64,000 nucleotides of DNA from Jingyaoa shaoxingensis (GTDB lineage: Bacteria > Bacillota > Clostridia > Lachnospirales > Lachnospiraceae). Location: contig NZ_JACRSZ010000010.1 of assembly GCF_014385005.1 (NCBI RefSeq), positions 62,001-126,000 of the forward strand, written 5' to 3'. The position numbers and the translations under genes were made by a program. The notes beneath the pieces were generated by a model. That model saw only the letters and a list, made by a program, of their open reading frames with translations. It made no database searches and was not told the DNA's origin. Positions 36,323 through 47,472 of the stretch are shown here, in pieces (the stretch's first letter is position 1; every line of letters begins with the position of its first letter).

Positions 36323-36904
36323 CTACTGCTCACGGAATACAATCGTTCCGTTCTTATCATCCATACTCTCTACAATTGCCAGGGATTCCAGATGAATTCC
36401 TCTGTCACGGATGATCTGTCCACCAACCTGGAATCCTTTTTCAATTACCACGCCGGCACCTACCAGTTCTGCTCCGGAATCCTGCACCAGTGTGCTCAAT
36501 CCTTCCAGTGCTTTACCATTGGCAAGGAAATCATCAATTAGCAGAACCTTGTCATCCTTTCCAAGAAATTCCTTAGAAACGATGATATCATATACTCTTC
36601 CGTGGGTAAATGATTCAACCTGTGTACGATATACTTCTCCTGCAATATTCTTAGTCTGTGTCTTCTTTGCAAATACCACCGGCACATCAAATACTTCTGC
36701 TACTACACAGGCAATTCCAATACCTGAAGCCTCAATTGTAAGGATCTTGTTAATCTCTTTTCCTTCAAATCTGCGTTTGAATTCCAGTCCAATCTCATGA
36801 AACAGCTTCACATCCATCTGATGATTCAGAAAACTGTCTACCTTCAGTACATTTCCTTCTTTTATTTTGCCATCTTTACGAATACGATCTTCCAAAAGCT
36901 TCAT
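36323..36904 (-). CDS. xpt: Xanthine phosphoribosyltransferase
   Basis: The 193-residue protein has the full family length. ILTIEASGIGIACVVAE and the PRPP-binding KVLLIDDFLANGKALEG (about 122-138) are the signatures. It salvages xanthine to XMP with PRPP. In many Firmicutes xpt sits behind a purine riboswitch and with pbuX; neither is seen here. Instead it has its own promoter and leads a unit with a ligase, a glycosyltransferase and an ATP-grasp gene. Confidence 0.95.
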   Translation of the reverse strand: MKLLEDRIRKDGKIKEGNVLKVDSFLNHQMDVKLFHEIGLEFKRRFEGKEINKILTIEASGIGIACVVAEVFDVPVVFAKKTQTKNIAGEVYRTQVESFTHGRVYDIIVSKEFLGKDDKVLLIDDFLANGKALEGLSTLVQDSGAELVGAGVVIEKGFQVGGQIIRDRGIHLESLAIVESMDDKNGTIVFREQ

Positions 36905-36944
36905 TTACTACTTCCTCCTGCGTAACATAACCAATATTAATAAG

Positions 36945-36973
36945 GTTATAACACAATTTCCGTGTTCTTTCAA
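36945..36973 (-). promoter_or_regulatory. Sigma-A promoter of the xpt unit
   Basis: On the minus strand TTGAAA (36968-36973), a 17-base spacer and TATAAC (36945-36950) lie 41 bases before the xpt start. The short leader leaves no room for a purine riboswitch. Confidence 0.65.
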
Positions 36974-36979
36974 CACAGC

Positions 36980-38422
36980 TTATTTACTTTTTTTCGTTCT
37001 GATATTTTTCAGAATTCCAAGGAACTGCGGCAGTATATTTTTCGCTGCAAAACCACATCCTGCCAGGATCAGCAGATAACGCAGATACCAGGTCATCTTA
37101 TACGCTGACATGGAAATCAGATTCAGTCCGAAAAACACTGCCGCATACTTCAGTGTGATACGAAGCGGAATGATCCGCTGTCCCGTAATCTTCATTTCCT
37201 GCCAGCCTTGCAGTACCAGCAAAAATGCATAGCTGATGGCTGTGGTATAGGCTGCTGCCTGATAACCAAACTGCAGAATACAGATGTAATTCAGCACCAC
37301 ATTTACCGCCATGGCCAGCATGGTTCCAAGTGCCACCTGTGCCGTTTTCTTATAATAATTCTGAATTGCCGTATAGCTGTAACTGTAAAAACGAAACAAC
37401 GTACCAGTCACCATCGGTGCAATCACCCAGATCGCCGCCATATTTTTCTTTCCACCCAGGATCCAGACAATCTCCGGTGTCAGCATAACTACCAGCCAGG
37501 AAATCATACCAAAAGTCTGCATTACTGTTTCCCATGGTTTTTCCACATCTGAAGATTCCCCTCTGGATATTTTTTCAAAGAACCATGGAAGCCAGGCGCT
37601 CCATACGGAGTCCTCCAAAATCCAGATAATAAACGACACCGTCGTTCCAACAGCAAAAATACCTGTCTCCCATTCTCCCACCAGGTTCTGAATCATGATC
37701 TTGTCTGCCTGATTCATAATCTGAATAGACAATACTTCCGGAATCAGCGGAATACTGTACATCAGTCCGTATTTCCAGTATTCTCTGGAAAACAGCTTCT
37801 TTCCCTGCACCGCCATAATCAGGGCAATGATCAGGCCGCCGATGATCTGCGGAATATAAAAGCCCAGGATACGGTAATGTACTAACTGGTCAAATTCTCC
37901 TCTGACATTCCCTATGTACAGCCAGCCTATGGAAATGACTGTTGCCGGCACCACAAGAAGAATGGATGCGATCGTTGCAAACTTATAACGCATGCTCTGT
38001 TTCTCTCGACGGTTCATATACAACACACTGGTATAAGAAAAAATATAACCAAATGCCGTGTACAGCATCACATCGTCCATGCCGCAGAACTTCTGAATCT
38101 GTGGCTTAAACAACAGACAGATTCCGATCATCAGCGCAATAGAAATGTACGAAAGATTCTGTACTGCAGAAGTATACGAATCAAACTTCTCTCTCATATC
38201 GTATTTGGCCCGTTCTACACTTCGCCACAGACATAATGACATGATCGGCACTGCGATCTGCAGCCAGGATTCATAGACACGGATCTGGCCGAACTGCTCT
38301 GTAGACAGCAATCTGGTATAAATCGGTGTCGTGGCAAAACTGATTCCTCTGATCAGCATCTGACATACTACAAAAAAAATACCAGATTTTACCGCCAGTT
38401 TATTTAAAGATTCGTCTTTCAT
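36980..38422 (-). CDS. Polysaccharide flippase (Wzx/MATE-like, MOP superfamily)
   Basis: I chose ATG 38422 after AGGAGAAA. The 480-residue protein has 12-14 hydrophobic helices and a start typical of O-antigen/teichoic-acid flippases (GIFFVVCQMLIRGISFATTPIYTR begins the first helix). It would move lipid-linked oligosaccharides outward. It lies upstream of xpt on the same strand, before the glycosyltransferase unit, but the separate xpt promoter means they need not be one transcript. Confidence 0.88.
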   Translation of the reverse strand: MKDESLNKLAVKSGIFFVVCQMLIRGISFATTPIYTRLLSTEQFGQIRVYESWLQIAVPIMSLCLWRSVERAKYDMREKFDSYTSAVQNLSYISIALMIGICLLFKPQIQKFCGMDDVMLYTAFGYIFSYTSVLYMNRREKQSMRYKFATIASILLVVPATVISIGWLYIGNVRGEFDQLVHYRILGFYIPQIIGGLIIALIMAVQGKKLFSREYWKYGLMYSIPLIPEVLSIQIMNQADKIMIQNLVGEWETGIFAVGTTVSFIIWILEDSVWSAWLPWFFEKISRGESSDVEKPWETVMQTFGMISWLVVMLTPEIVWILGGKKNMAAIWVIAPMVTGTLFRFYSYSYTAIQNYYKKTAQVALGTMLAMAVNVVLNYICILQFGYQAAAYTTAISYAFLLVLQGWQEMKITGQRIIPLRITLKYAAVFFGLNLISMSAYKMTWYLRYLLILAGCGFAAKNILPQFLGILKNIRTKKSK

Positions 38423-38440
38423 TATTTTTCTCCTATAATC

Positions 38441-38494
38441 AAAAAAGAGGCTGAGCCCGTGGTATATTATACCTCGAACCCAGTCTCTTTTGCA
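38441..38494 (-). terminator. Terminator between the FeoB-associated peptide and flippase genes
   Basis: Minus-strand arms beginning AAAGAGACTGGGT and GGGCTCAGCCTCTTT flank a loop with a second small palindrome (GGTATAATATACC), ending in T6. It ends the feo unit about 30 bases after the small Cys-rich gene. Confidence 0.6.
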
Positions 38495-38522
38495 ACTGTA
38501 AACGTCTTTTCTACAGTGCATT

Positions 38523-38672
38523 TTAATGGCAGTTGTGATTACAGTGGCCTCCGCAATGCTCGCATCCAACGCCGCACTGAATGGATTTTCCTGCTTTTTT
38601 ATCTTTGATCATATTACGGATGATTGCTACAACGATTAAAACTACAATTGCTCCTACGAAAAGTGTTCCCAT
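38523..38672 (-). CDS. FeoB-associated Cys-rich membrane peptide
   Basis: This short frame encodes 49 residues. Residues 4-20 form a membrane helix (GAIVVLIVVAIIRNM), followed by a basic stretch and a Cys/His-rich tail with CGVGCEHCGGHCNHNCH. This is the FeoB-associated Cys-rich family, found after feoB in many Firmicutes and thought to help ferrous-iron transport. GAAAGGATGTG precedes the ATG. It lies 100 bases after feoB, beyond a hairpin, so it is made at a lower level or by read-through. Confidence 0.88.
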   Translation of the reverse strand: MGTLFVGAIVVLIVVAIIRNMIKDKKAGKSIQCGVGCEHCGGHCNHNCH

Positions 38673-38731
38673 ATGTCACACATCCTTTCTTTCAAACTGT
38701 ACTCATGATGTTATAGTATACACCGAAAAAC

Positions 38732-38763
38732 AAATCGGTGCACCAGAAAATGTGCACCGATTT
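38732..38763 (-). terminator. Terminator after feoB
   Basis: A perfect 12-bp stem (38732-38743 with 38752-38763) is followed on the minus strand by GTTTTTC. It begins 9 bases after the feoB stop. Confidence 0.75.
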
Positions 38764-38771
38764 CAGTTTTT

Positions 38772-40922
38772 TTATTTTGCTGTTACTTTTACATTTTCTG
38801 TTAATGTAGTGCTTTCTTTGTAAGGGCGGCACAGCAAGTAGATCATTCCAACAATCAGAAGGATTGCTACTACTGTGAAGATTCCGAATCCACCGCCTGT
38901 TACCAGCATACCAATCTGATATACACACAGGGAAACAACATAAGCAAATAAGCACTGATATCCGATTGCAAACCAGAACCATTTGGTATTATTCATCTCT
39001 CTCTTAATTGCACCCATAGCTGCAAAGCAAGGAGCACACAGAAGGTTGAATACCAGGTAAGAGTAAGCTGCCAGCTGAGTCATGCTGCTTGCCAGCTGTC
39101 CCCAGATCTCTGTACCATCTTCTGCTACTTCTGCAAAACCGAAGAGCATACCGAATGTACCAACTACGTTTTCTTTCGCGATCAGACCGCTGACTGCTGC
39201 AACTGCCATCTTCCAGTCGCCCCATCCAAGAGGAGCAAAGATCCATGCAATTGCACTACCAATCTTAGAAAGAATACTTGCATCCAGCTGTTCTGCCTCC
39301 AGCATAGTGAAGGATCCGTCTACCCATCCAAAGCTCATCAAGAACCACAGAATGATGGTAGAAAGGAGAATAATTGTACCTGCTTTTTTGATGAAGGACC
39401 ATCCACGTTCCCACATACTTCTCAGTACATTACTAACTGTTGGCCAGTGATATGCCGGAAGTTCCATAACGAATGGTGCAGGATCGCCGGCAAACATCTT
39501 CGTTTTCTTTAAGATGATACCAGAAATAATAATTGCTGCAACTCCCACGAAGTAAGCACTTGGTGCTACCCATGAAGCTCCGTCAAACAGTGCACCTGCG
39601 ATGAGGGCAATGATTGGAAGTTTCGCACCGCAAGGGATAAAGGTTGTGGTCATGATTGTCATACGTCTGTCGCGTTCGTTCTCGATGGTTCTGGAAGCCA
39701 TAACACCAGGAACACCACATCCGGTACCGATCAGCATTGGAATGAATGATTTTCCGGAAAGACCGAACTTGCGGAAGATACGGTCCATGATGAACGCAAC
39801 ACGTGCCATGTAGCCACAGGACTCCAGGAATGCCAGGAAGATAAACAATACCAGCATCTGAGGTACGAAACCAAGTACGGCACCTACACCGGCAACAATA
39901 CCGTCGAGAATCAGTCCCTGTAACCAGTCAGCACAGTGAACGGCTGTCAGGAAACTCTCAATTGCAGGAGGAATGATCTCGCCAAACAGCACATCATTGG
40001 TCCAATCTGTCAGGAATGCACCTACGGTTGTAATAGAAACATAATATACAATGTACATCACTACTGCGAAGATCGGCAGTGCCAGGAAACGGTTGGTTAC
40101 TACACGGTCAATCTTATCAGAGATAGTAAGCTTTTCACCAGTCTTGTTCTTGGTATAACAACTCTTGATGATGGAAGAAATATACACATATCTTTCATTT
40201 GTGATAATACTTTCAGTATCATCATCCATCTTATTTTCCAGTTCGTTAATCTCAGCAGATACATCCGGTGCAGATGTCATCTGAGCTTTGATCTTATCAT
40301 CTCTTTCCAGAAGCTTGATTGCGAAGAATCTCTTCTGTTCTTCCGGAACGCTGTTGCCCAGTCTGTTTTCTACTTCTGTGATAACAGCTTCTACATCGGA
40401 CTGGAATTCGTGAACCGGTGTAGAGATCTTCTTATTCTGAGCAACCTTTACAGCCTTTTCTGCTGCTTCTTTGATTCCTGTTCCTTTCAGAGCAGAAATC
40501 TTAACAACTTCACATCCCAAAGCCTTGCTCAACTTGTCGATATGTATTTTATCGCCATTCTTTTCCACGATATCCATCATGTTGACAGCCATAATAACCG
40601 GGATACCCAGTTCCATCAGCTGTGTGGACAGATACAGGTTTCTTTCCAGATTGGTACCATCAATGATATTCAGAATGGCATCTGGTCTTTCAGCGATCAG
40701 ATAGTTTCTGGCAACTACTTCCTCCAGTGTATATGGAGATAATGAATAAATACCAGGAAGGTCCATGATGGTAACATCTTTATGACCTTTTAATTTACCC
40801 TCTTTCTTTTCTACTGTAACACCCGGCCAGTTACCAACAAACTGATTGGAACCTGTCAGTGCATTAAACAGTGTCGTTTTACCGCAGTTTGGGTTACCTG
40901 CAAGTGCAATCTTGACTGACAT
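38772..40922 (-). CDS. feoB: Ferrous iron transport protein B
   Basis: The 716-residue protein has an N-terminal GTPase domain with G1 AGNPNCGKTTLFN (8-20), G3 MDLPGIYSL (about 53-61) and G4 AVNMMDIVEK. Membrane helices start near residue 280, including the two Gate segments and GCGVPGVMASRTIENERDRR. The length is typical of FeoB. It follows two feoA genes and leads to the Cys-rich partner gene. It imports Fe(II), the form available to anaerobes. Confidence 0.97.
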   Translation of the reverse strand: MSVKIALAGNPNCGKTTLFNALTGSNQFVGNWPGVTVEKKEGKLKGHKDVTIMDLPGIYSLSPYTLEEVVARNYLIAERPDAILNIIDGTNLERNLYLSTQLMELGIPVIMAVNMMDIVEKNGDKIHIDKLSKALGCEVVKISALKGTGIKEAAEKAVKVAQNKKISTPVHEFQSDVEAVITEVENRLGNSVPEEQKRFFAIKLLERDDKIKAQMTSAPDVSAEINELENKMDDDTESIITNERYVYISSIIKSCYTKNKTGEKLTISDKIDRVVTNRFLALPIFAVVMYIVYYVSITTVGAFLTDWTNDVLFGEIIPPAIESFLTAVHCADWLQGLILDGIVAGVGAVLGFVPQMLVLFIFLAFLESCGYMARVAFIMDRIFRKFGLSGKSFIPMLIGTGCGVPGVMASRTIENERDRRMTIMTTTFIPCGAKLPIIALIAGALFDGASWVAPSAYFVGVAAIIISGIILKKTKMFAGDPAPFVMELPAYHWPTVSNVLRSMWERGWSFIKKAGTIILLSTIILWFLMSFGWVDGSFTMLEAEQLDASILSKIGSAIAWIFAPLGWGDWKMAVAAVSGLIAKENVVGTFGMLFGFAEVAEDGTEIWGQLASSMTQLAAYSYLVFNLLCAPCFAAMGAIKREMNNTKWFWFAIGYQCLFAYVVSLCVYQIGMLVTGGGFGIFTVVAILLIVGMIYLLCRPYKESTTLTENVKVTAK

Positions 40923-41032
40923 AAATTTTTACTCCTTCTTGTTTTATAAGACTATATTATTATATCATTTGCTCACTTCTGTTGCTAAGTGCTATTTTTT
41001 ATTAGTGCGAGCAAACCTATGGTCAAAAAAAA

Positions 41033-41254
41033 TTATTCCACTTCGATCATTTCCGCATCTGCTTTACGAAGAGATAATTCATAATCTCTTACAGTTACTT
41101 CAATCGGATCTCCAAGAGGTGCTACTTTTCTCACATATACCTGTACGCCCTTTGTGATACCCATATCCATAATACGTCTCTTAATCGGACCTTCCCCATG
41201 CAGTCTTTTTACTGTCACAGTCTTTCCAACAGAAACATTTCTTAATGTGTTCAT
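41033..41254 (-). CDS. feoA: FeoA-domain protein (second of two)
   Basis: The 73-residue SH3-like protein has GKTVTVKRLHGEG, RRIMDMGITKGVQVYVRKVAPLGDP (helix-strand core) and the C-terminal LRKADAEMIEVE. FeoA proteins bind FeoB and aid Fe(II) transport. It follows the other feoA by 15 bases and precedes feoB by 110 bases. Confidence 0.93.
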   Translation of the reverse strand: MNTLRNVSVGKTVTVKRLHGEGPIKRRIMDMGITKGVQVYVRKVAPLGDPIEVTVRDYELSLRKADAEMIEVE

Positions 41255-41269
41255 AAATTCTCCTTCCCG

Positions 41270-41479
41270 TTAAACCATGATCTTATTAGCCATTGTCTTG
41301 TCAATGGCAACTCTTGATTCTTTGATATTCACAATAAGATTGCCGGCGTTCTCGGATACTACAGTCACTATTGCGCCAACCACAAAACCAAGGCTTTCCA
41401 GAAAACGTCTTGTTTCGGACTTGCCTCCCACTTTTTTAATTGTGCATTCTTCGCCTGTCCTGGCCATCGTTAATGGCAT
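41270..41479 (-). CDS. feoA: FeoA-domain protein (first of two)
   Basis: The 69-residue protein has the same fold (GEECTIKKVGG, RRFLESLGFVVGAIVTVV) but diverges from the other copy. It is the first gene of the feo operon, with a strong promoter at 41524-41552. Two FeoA proteins before one FeoB are common in clostridia. Confidence 0.92.
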   Translation of the reverse strand: MPLTMARTGEECTIKKVGGKSETRRFLESLGFVVGAIVTVVSENAGNLIVNIKESRVAIDKTMANKIMV

Positions 41480-41523
41480 ATGTCATCCTCTCCTTTTCTT
41501 AACATTTCAATGACTACTTTGTA

Positions 41524-41552
41524 AGTATATGCTAACGTTGATTAGTTGTCAA
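41524..41552 (-). promoter_or_regulatory. Sigma-A promoter of the feo operon
   Basis: On the minus strand a consensus TTGACA (41547-41552), a 17-base spacer and TATACT (41524-41529) lie 45 bases before the first feoA. The spacer includes AACGTTAGC, a possible regulator target, but no clear Fur or DtxR site is seen. Confidence 0.75.
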
Positions 41553-41600
41553 GGATATTTCATGAGGAAAATTTTACTTTTTTCATATTTTTTTCAGAAA

Positions 41601-41635
41601 AAAAGACGAAACACAGTCCCCATGTTTCGCCTTTT
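41601..41635 (-). terminator. Terminator after the MMPL transporter
   Basis: A 13-bp stem (41601-41613 with 41623-41635), nearly perfect, is followed on the minus strand by T7. It begins 16 bases after the MMPL stop. Confidence 0.8.
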
Positions 41636-41650
41636 TCTTAAATTACTCTT

Positions 41651-43729
41651 TTATTTCTGTTTCTTCGCACAGCCGCGCATTCCAATTGTGGTATAACAAA
41701 TTAATTTATCAAACAGTGTCAGCATTGCAGGCAACAGTACCAGTACAATGATCATACTGATAATTGCTCCACGGCACAGCAGAATTACAATAGAACGAAT
41801 CATATCAATATTCGAATACAGTGCCACACCAATCGTCGCTGCAAACAGACTCAATCCACTGGTCAGGATTGACTTGAAGGAAGTCTTATGTGCAATGGAA
41901 ATTGCCTCATGTTTTTCTCTGCCTGCCATACGTTCCGTCTTATAACGGTTCGTCATCAGAATCGCATAGTCTACCGTTGCACCCAGCTGAATGGTTCCTA
42001 CTACAATCGGTGCCACGAATGGCTGGGAAATTCCTCTGTAATAGGAGAACGCCATATTTACAAAGATTGCAAATTCAATTACTGTTACCAGAATTGCCGG
42101 CAGTGAAATCGATTTAAATACAATCATAACGATTACAAAGATCGCCAGTATGGATACTGTATTTACCGTTACCAGGTCGACACTGGTCGTATCCTCCAGG
42201 TCTTTCATCAGAGGTGCTTCTCCGATTACCATTCCTGTCGGGTCATAGGATTTTACAATGTCATTGATAGAGGCAATCTGTGCGTTGACTTCATCTGTTG
42301 CTGCTGAATAATCAGAGCACACAAACATGATCTCATAGTTATCTGATTTCAGTTTGGAAGTCAGCTTCTTCGGCATCATACTATCCGGAATCATCTCACC
42401 GGTTACAGAGTTTAAGCCAAGTGCCCATTTCACGCCATCCACATCTTCCACTTTATTCAGGATCTCTTTTTTTGATTTTGCATCCAGGCTACTGTCTACC
42501 ATGATCAGATGCACATTACTCATATGGAACTCGTCTGACAGCTTCTTATTGGCAATTGCACTGTCCAGAGTATCCGGAAGTCCACTGTCAATGTTGTAGT
42601 ACAGCTCTACACCATTATTTCCATTCAGTGCCGGCACAAAAGCGACAACGAACAGAATCAGCCAGATCCAGGAATGTTTGATGATAAAATCAGAGATCTT
42701 ATCCATGGATGGCAGTAATGGTTTGTGTCTGGTCTTATCAATCGCTTTTTCAAAAATTAAAATCATAGAAGGTAATACCGTAACACAGCAAATCACACCG
42801 ATCACTACCCCCTTAATCATAACGATACCCAGGTCACGTCCCAGTTCAAAAGTCATGAAAATCAATGCTGCAAAACCAGCTACCGTAGTAACTGAGCTGC
42901 CTGCTACAGAAATAAATGTATTGGCAATGGCTTCCGCCATAGCATCATTACGGTTCTCATAATTCGGTTTGGCTTCCTCGTAACTGTGAAGAAGGAAAAT
43001 GGAATAGTCCATGGTAACACCCAGCTGCAATACTGCAACTAGTGCCTGTGTAATATAGGAAATCTGCCCCAGGAAAATATTCGTACCCATATTGTATACG
43101 ACAGCAAATCCTATACTTGACAGGAAAATAAATGGAAGTACAAAGGAATCAGTGGTCAGCAACAGCACCAGTAATGACAGTAACGATGCAATCACAACAT
43201 AAACTGGCATTTCCTGAAGTGCCAGGTTCTTAATGTCTGTAACAACTCCACTCATACCACTGATGAAGCAGTCTTTTCCCACCATCTTACGCATGTCAGT
43301 GATGGCTTCCATGGTCTCATCTGCGGAAGTCGTATTATCAAACAATGCAATCATCATGGTTGCATCCCCCTGGAAGAATGCATCTCGGATGCTGTCCGGA
43401 ATCATAGATACCGGAACACTTAAATCCAGCATATCATCATACCATAACACTTCTTTTACATGATTGACAGTCTCCAGATCCGTTTCCAGTGCAGCCGCAT
43501 CTTTATTATCCATGCCTTCTACAATGACCATGGAAAACGCTCCCATGCCAAATTCATCTACCATAATATCCTGTCCGGATACCGTTTCCAGAGATTCCGG
43601 CAGATAACTTAAAATATCATAATTTACTCTTGTATTTAAATACCCGATCGCGGACGGCACCAAAAGTGCCAGTGCCAGAATAAAGATCAGATAACGTCCT
43701 TTTGCAATCGCCTTGCCTATTTTTTTCAT
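41651..43729 (-). CDS. MMPL/RND-superfamily membrane transporter
   Basis: The 692-residue protein has two repeats of an external loop plus a five- to six-helix membrane bundle. LGVTMDYSIFLLHSYEEA and LGATVDYAILMTNRYK are the paired transmembrane motifs with the proton-relay Asp-Tyr. The Gram-positive MmpL/YdgH-like family moves lipids, drugs or surface compounds. It begins 37 bases after ftsH on the same strand. No partner adaptor is nearby. A TetR regulator lies divergent beyond ftsH. Confidence 0.9.
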   Translation of the reverse strand: MKKIGKAIAKGRYLIFILALALLVPSAIGYLNTRVNYDILSYLPESLETVSGQDIMVDEFGMGAFSMVIVEGMDNKDAAALETDLETVNHVKEVLWYDDMLDLSVPVSMIPDSIRDAFFQGDATMMIALFDNTTSADETMEAITDMRKMVGKDCFISGMSGVVTDIKNLALQEMPVYVVIASLLSLLVLLLTTDSFVLPFIFLSSIGFAVVYNMGTNIFLGQISYITQALVAVLQLGVTMDYSIFLLHSYEEAKPNYENRNDAMAEAIANTFISVAGSSVTTVAGFAALIFMTFELGRDLGIVMIKGVVIGVICCVTVLPSMILIFEKAIDKTRHKPLLPSMDKISDFIIKHSWIWLILFVVAFVPALNGNNGVELYYNIDSGLPDTLDSAIANKKLSDEFHMSNVHLIMVDSSLDAKSKKEILNKVEDVDGVKWALGLNSVTGEMIPDSMMPKKLTSKLKSDNYEIMFVCSDYSAATDEVNAQIASINDIVKSYDPTGMVIGEAPLMKDLEDTTSVDLVTVNTVSILAIFVIVMIVFKSISLPAILVTVIEFAIFVNMAFSYYRGISQPFVAPIVVGTIQLGATVDYAILMTNRYKTERMAGREKHEAISIAHKTSFKSILTSGLSLFAATIGVALYSNIDMIRSIVILLCRGAIISMIIVLVLLPAMLTLFDKLICYTTIGMRGCAKKQK

Positions 43730-43765
43730 AATTTCCTACACCTCTTTTACATTTCTTCCAGACTT

Positions 43766-45577
43766 CTATGAATTCAGAATCTTCATAAATTCTTCGCCTG
43801 TAATTGTCTCTTTCTCATACAGATACGTAGCCAGTTCATCCAGCTTTTCTCTGTTTTCCAGCAGAATCTGTCCGGCCTTTTCATGCTGTCTCTTTACCAG
43901 TTCCACAACTTTTTTATCAATCAGTGTCTGTGTTTCCGCTGAACAGCTTAACGATGTGTCTCCGCCCAGATATTGATTGGTTACCGCTTCCATGGCTACC
44001 ATATCAAATTCCTGACTCATACCATAACGGGTAATCATGGCTCTGGCCAGTTTCGTTGCCTGTTCAATATCATTGGATGCACCGGTTGTCACGGATCCAA
44101 ATACCACTTCTTCTGCTGCACGTCCTGCTGTATAAGTAGCAATCTTATTCTCCATTTCTTCCTTGGTCATGAGATAATGATTTCCCTCATCTACCTGCAT
44201 TGTATACCCTAATGCTCCTGATGTTCTCGGCACAATCGTGATTTTCTGTACCGGAGCAGAATTCGTCTGCTTTGCAGCTACCAGCGCATGACCGATCTCA
44301 TGGTAAGATACCACACGTTTTTCATGATCTGTCAGAATCGCATTCTTCTTCTGATATCCAGCAATAACTACCTCAATACTCTCCTCCAGATCTGCCTGCG
44401 TGGCATACTTTCTGCCATCCCTCACTGCCCGGAGAGCCGCTTCGTTTGTAATATTGGCAAGTTCTGCACCGGATGCACCGGATGCCATTCTGGCAATCTT
44501 CGTGAAATCTACATTATCTGCCAGTTTAATCTTCTTCGCATGCACCTTCAGGATCTCTTCACGTCCCTTCAAGTCAGGCAGTTCTACCGGAACACGACGG
44601 TCAAAACGTCCAGGTCTGAGAAGTGCCGGATCCAGCGATTCCGGCCGGTTGGTTGCCGCCAGAATCATCACGCCATTATTGCCTTCAAATCCATCCATTT
44701 CCGTCAGCAGCTGATTCAGTGTCTGCTCTCTTTCATCATTGCCGCCCATCTGTCCGTCACGCTTTTTTCCTATGGCATCAATCTCATCAATAAAAACGAT
44801 ACATGGTGCCTTTTCCTTTGCCTGACTGAACAGATCACGTACTTTCGATGCTCCCATACCTACAAACATCTCAACAAATTCTGAACCGGACATGGAGAAA
44901 AACGGAACATTGGCTTCGCCGGCAACTGCTTTGGCCAGCATGGTTTTACCGGTTCCCGGAGGGCCTACCAGCAAGATTCCCTTTGGCATGGATGCTCCGA
45001 TTTCCTTATATTTTTCCGGATTATGCAGATATTCCACGATCTCTGTCAGATTCTCTTTTGCCTCGTCTTCACCTGCCACATCAGCAAACTTGATGCCTTC
45101 CGAAGACTTTACATAGATCTTGGCATTGCTCTTACCCATACCAAACATCATGGAATTGCTGCCACCCATTTTTTTCATCATCTTCTTTGACATCCACTGA
45201 CCCAGCACATAAAAAATCAGAATCGGCAGAATCCATGAAATGAAAAAGCTAAGCATCGGAGACATCTGTTCCACAATCTCACTGGAAAATTTTGCTCCAC
45301 TGTCATACAATCTCTGTGTCAGATCAGGATCATTCATCACCCCGGTCTTATATATGGTCTTATCATCTTTTGAAGTAAAAATAATCTGATTGTCCTGAAC
45401 TTCCACTTCATCGATTTGCTTATCCAGCGTCATCTTCATAAATGTGTCGTAGTCCACCTGTTTTACCATACGTCCGGCAATTTTGGGAACCAGAAGAGCA
45501 TTTATCAGAAACAATACCAGCAGAACTATCGCATAGTACACATAAAACGGTTTCTTTGGTGTCTTTACTTCGTTCAT
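43766..45577 (-). CDS. ftsH: ATP-dependent zinc metalloprotease FtsH
   Basis: I chose the ATG at 45577, 8 bases after GGAGG; frames further upstream cross the promoter. The 603-residue protein has two N-terminal membrane helices, the AAA domain (Walker [22 protein letters not shown], second-region-of-homology RPGRFDRRV) and the zinc motif [12 protein letters not shown]. It degrades misfolded membrane and short-lived proteins. Unlike the usual tilS-hpt-ftsH setting, it sits with an MMPL transporter and a TetR gene and may be a second FtsH of the genome. Confidence 0.94.
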   Translation of the reverse strand: MNEVKTPKKPFYVYYAIVLLVLFLINALLVPKIAGRMVKQVDYDTFMKMTLDKQIDEVEVQDNQIIFTSKDDKTIYKTGVMNDPDLTQRLYDSGAKFSSEIVEQMSPMLSFFISWILPILIFYVLGQWMSKKMMKKMGGSNSMMFGMGKSNAKIYVKSSEGIKFADVAGEDEAKENLTEIVEYLHNPEKYKEIGASMPKGILLVGPPGTGKTMLAKAVAGEANVPFFSMSGSEFVEMFVGMGASKVRDLFSQAKEKAPCIVFIDEIDAIGKKRDGQMGGNDEREQTLNQLLTEMDGFEGNNGVMILAATNRPESLDPALLRPGRFDRRVPVELPDLKGREEILKVHAKKIKLADNVDFTKIARMASGASGAELANITNEAALRAVRDGRKYATQADLEESIEVVIAGYQKKNAILTDHEKRVVSYHEIGHALVAAKQTNSAPVQKITIVPRTSGALGYTMQVDEGNHYLMTKEEMENKIATYTAGRAAEEVVFGSVTTGASNDIEQATKLARAMITRYGMSQEFDMVAMEAVTNQYLGGDTSLSCSAETQTLIDKKVVELVKRQHEKAGQILLENREKLDELATYLYEKETITGEEFMKILNS

Positions 45578-45817
45578 CTCTTTTTCCTCCATTCTTACTT
45601 TTTTGGGTCTTTCACATCTGATATACAGTTGTACCATAGATTTGAAATTTGTAAAATATACAAGTTTCACGATATGTTCAAGTTCTTTACACTTTTCCAA
45701 ATCTGTCAAAATTCATTCTTTTCTATTTTCGTAATCTTTGCTATACTATCTTATATTTTATGTCTGTTCTTTCTATATAGTTTTGAAAAACAAGCAGCAT
45801 TTTCAGGAGAAAGTATT

Positions 45818-47391
<1,574 letters not shown>

Positions 47392-47472
47392 TTAATGTCT
47401 GTTTAAAAAAACATTTTATATAGTAAAAGGGTTATTTTTCCTTTACTTTCAAAATTAAATTTTTCTGGTTGC

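Noticed and set aside
36905..36979. Purine riboswitch before xpt
   Set aside because: Only 75 bases separate xpt from the flippase stop, a sigma-A promoter fills the space, and none of the conserved purine aptamer loop sequences is present.
39936..40742. 268-residue plus-strand open frame opposite feoB
   Set aside because: It covers the GTPase domain and linker of FeoB on the other strand; no start site or recognisable features.
41521..41536. TATACTTA shared by the feo and DtxR-gene promoters, as a common regulator site
   Set aside because: In both places TATACT is exactly the -10 element at 17 bases from a good -35, which explains the match without an operator.
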